The translations under genes were made by a program, and so were the position numbers. A stretch of 39,889 bases of DNA from RI-283 sp964487925 (lineage in GTDB: Bacteria > Pseudomonadota > Gammaproteobacteria > SZUA-140), in the NCBI GenBank assembly GCA_964487925.1, contig CAZASZ010000013.1, forward strand, positions 1 through 39,889. The letters run 5' to 3'. Below are positions 1 to 7,039 of the stretch, piece by piece. Below the pieces are notes generated by a model. It saw nothing but the letters and a program-made list of their open reading frames with translations. It was not told where the DNA came from and made no database searches. Within the stretch, counting starts at the first letter, position 1. Each line of letters starts with the position of its first letter.

Positions 1-60
1 AATCGATGTGAAAAGTGTCATGTCACCAGTGGATTTAAGGACGTCGAGTTTTCACTTTGA
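1..60 (+). CDS. C-terminal end of a multiheme c-type cytochrome (partial)
   Basis: Frame 1 is open from the window edge and ends in TGA at 58-60, giving the last 19 residues of a protein. They contain CEKCH, a CxxCH heme c attachment site, followed by the pattern T-x-G-F...F-S-L at the end. An aromatic residue a few positions after CxxCH is also typical of the neighbouring cytochrome at 110. The two genes are 49 bp apart on the same strand, so they are probably co-transcribed members of one family. Only the tail is visible, so heme number, signal peptide and role cannot be judged. A chance CxxCH in a random frame is possible but unlikely given this neighbour. Confidence 0.65.
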   Translation, partial: NRCEKCHVTSGFKDVEFSL

Positions 61-109
61 CCGCGTCACGCGTTCGACAGAAGAAATTGAGTAGTAGTGA
101 GGATAGGCT

Positions 110-1135
110 GTGAAAAGATCGAATGATGTTGTTTGTGCCCGGAAACGGGACGATCGGATCTCCCGTTGGGTGATGTTGTCGCTTATGATGACTCTTTGCT
201 TTTCCATCTTATCCTTCGGTTCGGCTTCCGCCGCCCCGGGAAAGGTCTTCGACCACTTGCAGACCGGGTTTCCGCTGATCGGTGCTCACACGCACGTCGA
301 GTGCGAATCTTGCCACCTACAAGGTGTTTTTCGCGGTACACCTCGACAGTGCAAGGGCTGTCACTCATCGAGTGGACTCGTCAAGGCGAGTTCAAAGCCA
401 AGTAATCACGTGCCTAGCAGCGATAACTGCGGCGATTGTCACAAGGCCAGTACGTGGGTCTTCGCACGCTTCAGTCACCTTGGGGTAACCGCGGCATGTG
501 TCAGTTGTCATAACGGCAGAACCGCTCCTGGCAAGGGGCGTGGCCACCCGACGACCTCCAATGATTGCGCGAGCTGTCATAGGACCCGTGGTTGGGCCGG
601 TGCGCGCTACGATCATGCCGGTATTGCCGACGGTTGTGATCGTTGCCATTTGAAGGATCTGTCTCAGCGGCATCCTACGACGAGTCACGCCTGTGTTTCG
701 TGTCATCGCTATCCGAGCTGGTCCAGTCTGCGAATGGATCACAATGCGATCGCCGGTGCCCGTTGCTCCACATGTCATGATGGCAGAATAGCCGAGGGTA
801 AATCACGCAATCATGTTCAGACTGTCAGTGATTGCGGCACTTGCCACAAGGCCAATGGCTGGACCGGCGCGAGTGTCGATCATTCTCTGATCTCTTTCGG
901 TTGTTCGAGCTGCCACCTCAACGACAAGCCGAACAACCATGCTGCGACTCAGCCGACCTGTGAGTCCTGTCATCGCTATCCGGATTGGACTCGGATTAGC
1001 ATGAATCACAATGCGATCGGTAGTTCGACCTGCACGTTCTGTCACAACGGTAGTATCGCCCAGGGCAAACCGCGTGATCACCCAAGCACATCCGAAGACT
1101 GCGGGGAGTGCCACAACACGATAAGGTGGAATTGA
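110..1135 (+). CDS. exported multiheme cytochrome c with 13 CxxCH motifs
   Basis: A 341-residue protein starting at GTG 110, with GAGGA at 99-103 placed 6 nt upstream. It has a basic N-terminus, a hydrophobic stretch (about residues 21-40) and a likely signal peptidase site after SASA, so it should be periplasmic or exported. Thirteen CxxCH motifs are visible, mostly as pairs in an imperfect repeat of about 45 residues. The pattern is H-x-x-T-S-x-x-C-x-x-C-H, a tryptophan about 5 residues on, a D/N-H-x-x-I, a second CxxCH and a basic spacer. The extra histidines outside CxxCH fit bis-histidine heme ligation. The last repeat is half length and carries a single heme site. Such proteins wire electrons across the periplasm or to extracellular acceptors. 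The partner and direction of electron flow cannot be read from the sequence. No oxidase or reductase domain is present. Confidence 0.9.
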   Translation: MKRSNDVVCARKRDDRISRWVMLSLMMTLCFSILSFGSASAAPGKVFDHLQTGFPLIGAHTHVECESCHLQGVFRGTPRQCKGCHSSSGLVKASSKPSNHVPSSDNCGDCHKASTWVFARFSHLGVTAACVSCHNGRTAPGKGRGHPTTSNDCASCHRTRGWAGARYDHAGIADGCDRCHLKDLSQRHPTTSHACVSCHRYPSWSSLRMDHNAIAGARCSTCHDGRIAEGKSRNHVQTVSDCGTCHKANGWTGASVDHSLISFGCSSCHLNDKPNNHAATQPTCESCHRYPDWTRISMNHNAIGSSTCTFCHNGSIAQGKPRDHPSTSEDCGECHNTIRWN

Positions 1136-1157
1136 TTTTGATCCGAGACGCGAGCGA

Positions 1158-1183
1158 GGGGAGAGAGGTTTTTCTCTCCTCCC
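1158..1183. terminator. hairpin between convergent cytochrome and nadB genes
   Basis: GGGGAGAGAG (1158-1167) can pair with CTCTCCTCCC (1174-1183) across a T-rich loop, with one mismatch and one G-U pair. It sits between two convergent stop codons, where a bidirectional terminator is expected. The T run lies in the loop and not after the stem, so it is not a classical rho-independent terminator. Confidence 0.3.
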
Positions 1184-1185
1184 GA

Positions 1186-2811
1186 TCAGTCTTCGATGAA
1201 ATTATCCGGTGCCAGGATGGTTGAAGTCGGCGGCTGGCTTAGGTCGGGAATCGGATAGTCCAGGCTGTAATGTAGCCCTCGGCTCTCTTTGCGAAGGAGG
1301 GCGGAGCGTATTATGAGATCGGCGATCAGGACCAGGTTGCGTAATTCAATGAGATCGCCCGTGATCCGGAAGTCGCCGTAATACTGATCGATCTCCTGGC
1401 CGAGAAGGCGACAGCGGCGGCGTGCCCGGTGCAGACGTTTGTCGCTTCGGACGATGCCGACATAGTCCCACATGAACCGCCTCAGCTCATCCCAGTTATG
1501 TGTAACGAAGACCTCCTCCTCGGAGTCCGTGACCTGACTTTCGTCCCAGTTGGGAATCCGGTATCCGCTATTGTCGTCAGACGCGGGGACACCCTTGTTT
1601 TCGATGTCTTGACAGGCAGTCGTTGCGAAGACGAGACACTCAAGCAATGAGTTGCTGGCCATGCGGTTGGCGCCGTGCAGGCCCGTGTAGGCCATTTCGC
1701 CGATCGCATACAGTCCTTCGACATCCGTTTGACCATTTGATCCTGTAACGACCCCTCCACAGAGATAATGGGCTGCGGGCACGACGGGTAGCGGTTCTTG
1801 GGTCATATCGAAGCCGAATTCAAGGCACTTCTCGTAGATCATAGGGAAATGCGACGTGATGAAAGCCTTGGCCCGGTGGCTGATATCGAGATAGAGGTGA
1901 TCGGCTCCCAGGCGTTTCATCTCGTGGTCGATGGCCCGCGCGACGATATCCCTGGGTGCAAGCTCAGCCCTTGGGTCAAAGCGATCCATGAACCGTTGTC
2001 CGTCCGGTAAGAGCAGGTGCCCCCCTTCGCCGCGAATGGCCTCGCTGAGGAGAAAGGATTTGGCGCGGGGATGATACAGGCATGTCGGATGGAACTGGAT
2101 GAACTCCATGTTCGCGACTCGGCAACCAGCCCGCCACGCCATCGCAATGCCATCGCCGCTCGCGACATCCGGATTGGTGGTGTAGAGATAGACCTTACCC
2201 GCGCCTCCGGTAGCCAGGACCGTATGGTGTGCGCTGAATGTCATGACGGTGTCGTTCCGAACATCCAGGACATAGGCCCCCAGGCAGCGATTATGACTCA
2301 GTGAGAGCTTGTCGCCGGTCACGAGGTCAACGGCGAGGTGATATTCGAAGATTTCGATGTTGGGGTGCGCTTTAGCTCGCGCTACCAATGTGTTCTCGAT
2401 GGCCTGGCCAGTGGCATCAGCGGCGTGAATGATGCGCCGATGACTGTGCCCACCCTCGCGAGTGAGGTGAAAGTGAGTCTTGCCGTCCGTTCCTTGCTCC
2501 TGGGTAAATGGCACTCCGCTGTCAACCAGCCATTGAATACAGTCGCGCGCGCGCTCCACGGTGAAGCGCACGACCTCCGGTTCGCAGAGCCCAGCGCCGG
2601 CGTCCAGTGTGTCGGCGATATGGGATGACGTCGAGTCGTCCTTGTCGAGTACCACGCTGACACCGCCTTGGGCGTAATAGGTTGCGCCTTCCGTTAGCTT
2701 TTCCTTGGCGATCAGCGCGATTCGGTAGTGTCGAGCCAATCTCAGGGCCAGCGTTAGTCCCGCTGCGCCGCTGCCTATGATGAGGATGTCACTAAGGTGT
2801 TGTTTGCTCAC
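1186..2811 (-). CDS. nadB: L-aspartate oxidase NadB
   Basis: This FAD enzyme oxidises L-aspartate to iminoaspartate, the first step of de novo NAD synthesis, which NadA then uses. The N-terminus has the dinucleotide-binding glycine motif GSGAAGL within about 20 residues of the start. The protein also shows the family's ATYYAQGG segment, HSHRRIIHAADATG, EFIQFHPT and SEAIRGEGG, and a helical C-terminal domain ending near residue 541. I choose GTG at 2811 because GAGG lies 6 nt upstream. A TTG at 2823 would add four residues and lacks such a site. It is transcribed away from the ComFB-like gene and towards the cytochrome gene. nadB next to the rpoE operon is the usual order in many gammaproteobacteria. 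No nadA or nadC is in the window. Confidence 0.96.
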   Translation of the reverse strand: MSKQHLSDILIIGSGAAGLTLALRLARHYRIALIAKEKLTEGATYYAQGGVSVVLDKDDSTSSHIADTLDAGAGLCEPEVVRFTVERARDCIQWLVDSGVPFTQEQGTDGKTHFHLTREGGHSHRRIIHAADATGQAIENTLVARAKAHPNIEIFEYHLAVDLVTGDKLSLSHNRCLGAYVLDVRNDTVMTFSAHHTVLATGGAGKVYLYTTNPDVASGDGIAMAWRAGCRVANMEFIQFHPTCLYHPRAKSFLLSEAIRGEGGHLLLPDGQRFMDRFDPRAELAPRDIVARAIDHEMKRLGADHLYLDISHRAKAFITSHFPMIYEKCLEFGFDMTQEPLPVVPAAHYLCGGVVTGSNGQTDVEGLYAIGEMAYTGLHGANRMASNSLLECLVFATTACQDIENKGVPASDDNSGYRIPNWDESQVTDSEEEVFVTHNWDELRRFMWDYVGIVRSDKRLHRARRRCRLLGQEIDQYYGDFRITGDLIELRNLVLIADLIIRSALLRKESRGLHYSLDYPIPDLSQPPTSTILAPDNFIED

Positions 2812-2909
2812 GTTGTGCCTCAAGAAAACGGGATTTAATACGATATAGATTTAGTCTGCTATTCAGATCAACCGCATGTGATACCTACAAAAAATAATAA
2901 GGAGTAACA

Positions 2910-3209
2910 ATGCGACCCCCTCACAAGTTTCACGAATTCGATATCTTGGAGCCTCTCTCTGAGATAGGCAATTACTATGAGCGGGCGGTGCTCAAGCGGC
3001 TCATGGAGTCCACCGAAGATCTAAGCGCGGCTCAAGTTGCCGATGCCGCTTGTATCGCGCTTAATCGTTTACCTGCATGGTATATCCGGAATGCGGTTGA
3101 TGCCCACTTCTACATGGCGGAGACCACCATTGTCGCCATGGAACGTGATATCGATGACGCTATTAAGCTGGCCGTCGCCAAGGTCACCCTCCCAGACTCA
3201 AAAGCATAA
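2910..3209 (+). CDS. ComFB-like small protein
   Basis: A 99-residue soluble protein with an excellent ribosome site (AAGGAG at 2899-2904, 5 nt before ATG). After a variable start it reads YYERAVLKRLM...VADAACIALNRLPAWYIRN. This matches the core of the late competence ComFB family, whose hallmark is a D-x-A-C/A-x-A-L-N-R-L-P-x-x-Y stretch. No cysteine cluster of the kind found in some ComFB proteins is visible. ComFB-domain proteins in other bacteria include c-di-GMP and c-di-AMP binding members. Whether this one binds a nucleotide cannot be seen. It lies alone between nadB (divergent) and the rpoE promoter, so it is probably monocistronic. The family call is moderately firm and the function is unknown. 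Confidence 0.65.
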   Translation: MRPPHKFHEFDILEPLSEIGNYYERAVLKRLMESTEDLSAAQVADAACIALNRLPAWYIRNAVDAHFYMAETTIVAMERDIDDAIKLAVAKVTLPDSKA

Positions 3210-3349
3210 CAGCTCCTCGGACCCCCTTCCCCGATTATAAAGCGCTTTTGCGCAAGCGATGCTATCATTGCCAGCTTTCCATTCATCCACATCATTGATC
3301 ATTTGGATGATGCCCAAGGGCTGGATAGCATCTGTAGATGAAATTTTTT

Positions 3350-3377
3350 GGAACTAATTCCGGGAGTGCCTGTCTAT
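3350..3377 (+). promoter_or_regulatory. sigma-E type promoter of the rpoE operon
   Basis: GGAACTA at 3350-3356 and TCTAT at 3373-3377 are separated by exactly 16 nt. This is close to the sigma-E consensus (GGAACTT, 16-nt gap, TCTGA/TCAAA). It lies about 45 nt upstream of the rpoE start, where autoregulation by RpoE is expected. Found by eye; no scoring was done. Confidence 0.65.
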
Positions 3378-3424
3378 TTTCATGTACGCAGGGACATGGG
3401 CCCATGCAGGGGAGATTAGCCTGA

Positions 3425-4000
3425 ATGGGTGACAGTCATGTCGATCAACAGCTTGTAGAGCGGGTTCAGCGTGGTGACAAGAAGGCTTTTGACCTGCTTG
3501 TCCAGAAGTACCAGCATCGGCTAGTTAAATTGATCTCGCGTTATGTGCACGATTCTGATGAAGTATTCGATGTTGCCCAGGAGGCCTTCATTAAGGCATA
3601 TAGGGCATTGCCGAGCTTTAGAGGGGAGAGTGCCTTTTATACTTGGCTCTATCGGATAGGCGTCAATACAGCAAAGAATTACCTGATCGCCCAGGGCAGG
3701 AGACCGCCGGGGGTAGATATAGATGCCCATGATGCCGAATATATTGACGGTGGAACCGAGCTTAAGGATATGGCGACCCCGGACCGTATTTACGATCGGG
3801 ATGAGGTTGAACGAGTCGTCATCAGCGCGATTGAGCGCTTGCCCAAGGAATTGAGGGACGCGATCATGATGCGCGAACTCGAAGGGTTAAGTTATGACGA
3901 GATTGCGCAGCGAATGAATTGTCCTGTAGGGACGGTGCGATCTAGGATCTTCCGTGCCCGGGATGCGATACAGAAAAAACTGGGCCCCTTGTTGGATTGA
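3425..4000 (+). CDS. rpoE: RNA polymerase sigma-E factor RpoE/AlgU
   Basis: A 191-residue ECF sigma factor for envelope stress. Region 2 spans about residues 14-92 and includes the DVAQEAFIKAYRALPSFRGES segment and YTWLYRIGVNTAKNYL. Region 4 spans about residues 130-185, with ELEGLSYDEIAQRMNCPVGTVRSRIFRAR as the -35-binding helix-turn-helix. Length and motifs match E. coli RpoE and Pseudomonas AlgU closely. ATG 3425 follows GGGGAG at about 9 nt. It heads an operon with its anti-sigma factor RseA 23 bp downstream, then rseC and mucD, behind a sigma-E-like promoter. This fits positive autoregulation with release by regulated proteolysis of RseA. Confidence 0.96.
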   Translation: MGDSHVDQQLVERVQRGDKKAFDLLVQKYQHRLVKLISRYVHDSDEVFDVAQEAFIKAYRALPSFRGESAFYTWLYRIGVNTAKNYLIAQGRRPPGVDIDAHDAEYIDGGTELKDMATPDRIYDRDEVERVVISAIERLPKELRDAIMMRELEGLSYDEIAQRMNCPVGTVRSRIFRARDAIQKKLGPLLD

Positions 4001-4023
4001 CCGTGAGTATTTGGAGTATGGCG

Positions 4024-4764
4024 ATGACGAAGCATGATCCTGAAATGTTGTCGATGTTGATTGATGGCGAGTGTGATGCTGATAAGGGCGCAGCGATCTT
4101 GCGCGAGATTGGCCAGACTGGCGATGGGCTTACTCAATGGCATGGCTATCACCTGATTGGAGATGCCTTGCGAAAATCTTTGCCGGATCGCATAGACACC
4201 TCTTTTTCCTCACGCGTCTCTATGGCGCTGGAATCCGAGCCCGCCTACCTATTGCCCGGTCATTTCTCCAGTCACTCCTCGGTTACTAGAGAGCAACATA
4301 AACCCACGAGTCAACCGAAGAAGACAGTCGCCCGTGAGCATGCGCGTTTTCGTTTTGGCGCTGCGGCAGGGTTTGCCATGGCGGCCTCATTATCGGCGGT
4401 CGCGGTTTTTAATCTGGGCCAAACCGATTCCCCTGTATCAATTGCGCCTATTGTCACGGCAAAGGTTGAACAGCCAATCGCTGAGAGCAATGCGGCGCCT
4501 GGCAATCTGACTCGTTCCAACCGGCCAAGCTTGGCATTGGCTTCCACGGGGAGCGCACCCTCCTCAGTAGCGCGCCCCATGTTGACCTCGATGGGTGGAG
4601 CTAGCACATTGTCCCAGTTTGATGATGGCTCTAGTATGAGCTATCCAACGGAAGCAGCGGACCTATATGACTATCTCGTCAATTATGGCCGTTATTCCGC
4701 GGGCGTGGGGCAGAGCGATATGTTGGCGCATATCAGCCTTGCCACATACACGTCCCCACGTTAA
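4024..4764 (+). CDS. rseA: anti-sigma-E factor RseA/MucA-like
   Basis: A 246-residue inner-membrane protein expected to hold RpoE inactive. The first 80 residues form a cytoplasmic RseA-like domain (EMLSMLIDGECD, then WHGYHLIGDALR, the usual W-x-x-Y/H-x-L-I-G-D signature). A single membrane segment spans about residues 111-130, followed by a periplasmic region of about 115 residues rich in Ser, Ala and Pro. I choose ATG 4024 because GGAG at 4013-4016 lies 7 nt upstream. Longer readings from TTG 3997 or GTG 4003 overlap rpoE or lack a site. It follows rpoE by 23 bp. The periplasmic part is low in complexity, and the usual partner RseB is not encoded downstream. Confidence 0.9.
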   Translation: MTKHDPEMLSMLIDGECDADKGAAILREIGQTGDGLTQWHGYHLIGDALRKSLPDRIDTSFSSRVSMALESEPAYLLPGHFSSHSSVTREQHKPTSQPKKTVAREHARFRFGAAAGFAMAASLSAVAVFNLGQTDSPVSIAPIVTAKVEQPIAESNAAPGNLTRSNRPSLALASTGSAPSSVARPMLTSMGGASTLSQFDDGSSMSYPTEAADLYDYLVNYGRYSAGVGQSDMLAHISLATYTSPR

Positions 4765-4899
4765 GCATAGCCAACCAGACCCTATTTCAATCGTACAAAC
4801 GTGTTTCGGCTATTGCGAGACGGGCAGAATTCGGCTGTGGGAATTCACTTCGGTATGTTCTCTAATTAATCTGGGTTGTCCAAGGGAGGCTGTCGTTCC

Positions 4900-5385
4900 A
4901 TGCTGACGGAATCCGCTCGTGTCACCGACCTGGAAGGTGGCTACGCCTGGGTCGAAGTTGAGCGCCAAACCGCCTGTGGGCAATGCTCGGCTAACAAATC
5001 CTGTGGTAGTGGCATCCTTTCCCGGGTCTTTTCAACACGGCCATTGCGACTGAAGTTGGAAAATCGGTTGTCGGTATCTGTCGGCGATCAGGTCCTGGTC
5101 GCGATTGAGGACGGTCTTCTAGTCAGGGGATCCGTAGTCGCATATGCATTCCCTTTAGCTCTGATGATTATCGGAGCTCTGATCGGTGAGTCTCTTCAAC
5201 CCCATGTTATGAGCGCCGAGGGAGAAGGCGCCAGTATCCTGGGCGGGCTGGTGGGGCTAGGTCTGGCAGTCATGGGCCTGAGGCGATATTCCCGACATAT
5301 GTCCGCGGATCCGCGTTATCAGGCTCATATGGTCGAATTGACTCGCGCTGCGGGTTTTTCTCAGTGGACTATTCATAAGGAGTAA
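4900..5385 (+). CDS. rseC: RseC/MucC-family sigma-E regulator
   Basis: A 161-residue inner-membrane protein. The N-terminal half has the family pattern MLTESARV...AWVEVERQTACGQCSANKSCGSG, with cysteines spaced C-x-x-C then C (about residues 26, 29 and 35) as in RseC. Two membrane segments follow (VAYAFPLALMIIGALIGE and ILGGLVGLGLAVMGL). RseC family members modulate sigma-E activity, and some are tied to thiamine or redox functions. I choose ATG 4900 with AAGGGAGG at 4882-4889, rather than the TTG at 4876. It follows rseA after 135 bp with no gene between and precedes mucD by 7 bp. Confidence 0.88.
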   Translation: MLTESARVTDLEGGYAWVEVERQTACGQCSANKSCGSGILSRVFSTRPLRLKLENRLSVSVGDQVLVAIEDGLLVRGSVVAYAFPLALMIIGALIGESLQPHVMSAEGEGASILGGLVGLGLAVMGLRRYSRHMSADPRYQAHMVELTRAAGFSQWTIHKE

Positions 5386-5392
5386 AGTCATT

Positions 5393-6877
5393 TTGACTCA
5401 GTTACTACGAGGTTACATCAGGCAGGATGTTGATTTGAACCGCACCGGGGTCCCGGTTTCACAAAGGTTTCTCAGGGGTATGCTGGCCTGCTGCCTATTG
5501 TTGGTGGGATCGATTTCAGTTGTTCATGCGCGTTCCTTGGCCGGGTTGCCTGATTTCTCGGACCTGGTTGAGAAGAGTAGTCCTGCCGTCGTTAATATCA
5601 GTACGACGCAGAAGGTCGATGAAAGCAAGCTCTCCATTCCGCACGGGATGAATCCGTCGATGGAGGATTTTTTGAAGAAATTCTTTGGTGACGGGGGCCC
5701 GATGGGCCCTCACGGTGACCAGGATCGCAAGTCTCTGGGCTCCGGTTTCGTGATCTCTACAGACGGCTATATCTTAACGAACACCCATGTCATCAAGGAT
5801 GCCGACGAGGTCACCGTGCGGCTTCCGGACCGCAGGGAATTCCCTGCCAAGATCGTTGGCTCGGATGATCGCAGCGACGTGGCATTGCTGAAGATCGATG
5901 CCGATGACCTGACCGTGGCGCGTATAGGAAAGTCCTCGGAAATGAAGCCTGGCAACTGGGTGCTAGCGATTGGGTCACCTTTTGGCCTGGACCATTCAGT
6001 GACGGCGGGTATCGTCAGTGCGATCGGCCGTAGTCTGCCGAATGAGAACTATACGCCTTTCATTCAGACCGACGTGGCCATCAACCCCGGTAATTCGGGC
6101 GGTCCTTTGTATAACCTGGACGGAGAGGTTGTTGGCATTAACTCCCAGATCTATAGCCGGACCGGTGGTTATATGGGTTTGTCGTTCGCCATTCCTATAG
6201 ATCTGGCGATGAATGTGGTTGAACAGATTAAAGAGACCGGGCATGTCACGCGTGGCTGGTTAGGCGTCTTGATCCAGGACGTGACGCGAGAGCTGGCGGA
6301 GTCTTTCGGTATGGACAAGCCTAAGGGCGCCCTGGTGGCCAGGGTCATGCCCGATAGTCCTGCTGCAAAGGCCGGGTTCAAGGTGGGCGATATCATCGTC
6401 AAGTTCAATGCGGGTGATATTCCTCGTTCGTCAGCTCTGCCGCCCATCGTCGGCAGCAGCAAGGTGGGCAGTCGCGTGGATGTCGAGATCATCCGTGACG
6501 CGAAGCCAATGACCTTGTCTGTAACACTGAGCGAATTGCCAGCTTCTGAGGATATTGCCTTGGCGGGACCGGACGGACATACGGAGCGTCGGATAAAGCG
6601 TATAGGCATCGTTGTTTCAGAACTGACGCAAGAGCAAAAAGACAAGTCCACGCTGGAGAGCGGGGTCTATGTTGAGCGTGCAGATGAAGGGAGCGCGGCT
6701 CGAGCCGGTATCTCGCAGGGTGATGTGATTATCCAAGTGAATGGCGAGGACATCTCATCGACCGATCAGTTGGCGAAAGTTATCGATGCGCTACCTGAGG
6801 GCCGCCCCGCGCGAATACTGATTCAACGTGATGGCAGTCCGAGGTTCCTGGCCCTGAAAATTGGTAAGAGCGAGTAG
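5393..6877 (+). CDS. mucD: periplasmic serine protease MucD/DegQ (HtrA family)
   Basis: A 494-residue Do-type protease and chaperone that degrades or refolds misfolded periplasmic proteins, encoded in the sigma-E operon. A hydrophobic segment about residues 31-46 ending in VHA is the likely signal peptide. The catalytic triad is visible as His132 (LTNTHVI), Asp162 (SDDRSDVALLK) and Ser235 (NPGNSGGPL). Two PDZ domains follow, about residues 285-380 (GWLGVLIQDV, DSPAAKAGFKVGD) and 402-487 (GSAARAGISQGDVI). The TTG start at 5393 has AAGGAG at 5377-5382. ATG 5480 (MLACCLL) would start right at the signal peptide and is an alternative. It follows rseC by 7 bp. A strong hairpin lies downstream. Confidence 0.94.
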   Translation: MTQLLRGYIRQDVDLNRTGVPVSQRFLRGMLACCLLLVGSISVVHARSLAGLPDFSDLVEKSSPAVVNISTTQKVDESKLSIPHGMNPSMEDFLKKFFGDGGPMGPHGDQDRKSLGSGFVISTDGYILTNTHVIKDADEVTVRLPDRREFPAKIVGSDDRSDVALLKIDADDLTVARIGKSSEMKPGNWVLAIGSPFGLDHSVTAGIVSAIGRSLPNENYTPFIQTDVAINPGNSGGPLYNLDGEVVGINSQIYSRTGGYMGLSFAIPIDLAMNVVEQIKETGHVTRGWLGVLIQDVTRELAESFGMDKPKGALVARVMPDSPAAKAGFKVGDIIVKFNAGDIPRSSALPPIVGSSKVGSRVDVEIIRDAKPMTLSVTLSELPASEDIALAGPDGHTERRIKRIGIVVSELTQEQKDKSTLESGVYVERADEGSAARAGISQGDVIIQVNGEDISSTDQLAKVIDALPEGRPARILIQRDGSPRFLALKIGKSE

Positions 6878-6931
6878 ACCGAGTCAGGATGATTCTCATT
6901 CCGCCACGATGCGGGTAGAATGACGTATTAG

Positions 6932-6956
6932 ACAGGGGGCATTATATGCCCCCTGT
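6932..6956 (+). terminator. strong hairpin after mucD
   Basis: ACAGGGGGCAT (6932-6942) pairs perfectly with ATGCCCCCTGT (6946-6956) across a 3-nt loop, 55 bp after the mucD stop and 84 bp before lepA. The GC-rich stem would end or stabilise the sigma-E operon transcript. There is no clear T run after it, so termination efficiency is uncertain. Confidence 0.5.
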
Positions 6957-7039
6957 ATCTATTACGGGGATACTCGAACCTATCTCAGCTGTAGCGGGTG
7001 CAGTGTTGAGGTAGGTTCTCGCCATTGGCCTGAGGCATC

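Noticed and set aside
6885..6903. GATGATTCTCATTC, resembling a Fur box, after mucD
   Set aside because: Only part of the 19-bp consensus matches and it sits downstream of a gene with no iron-related neighbour.
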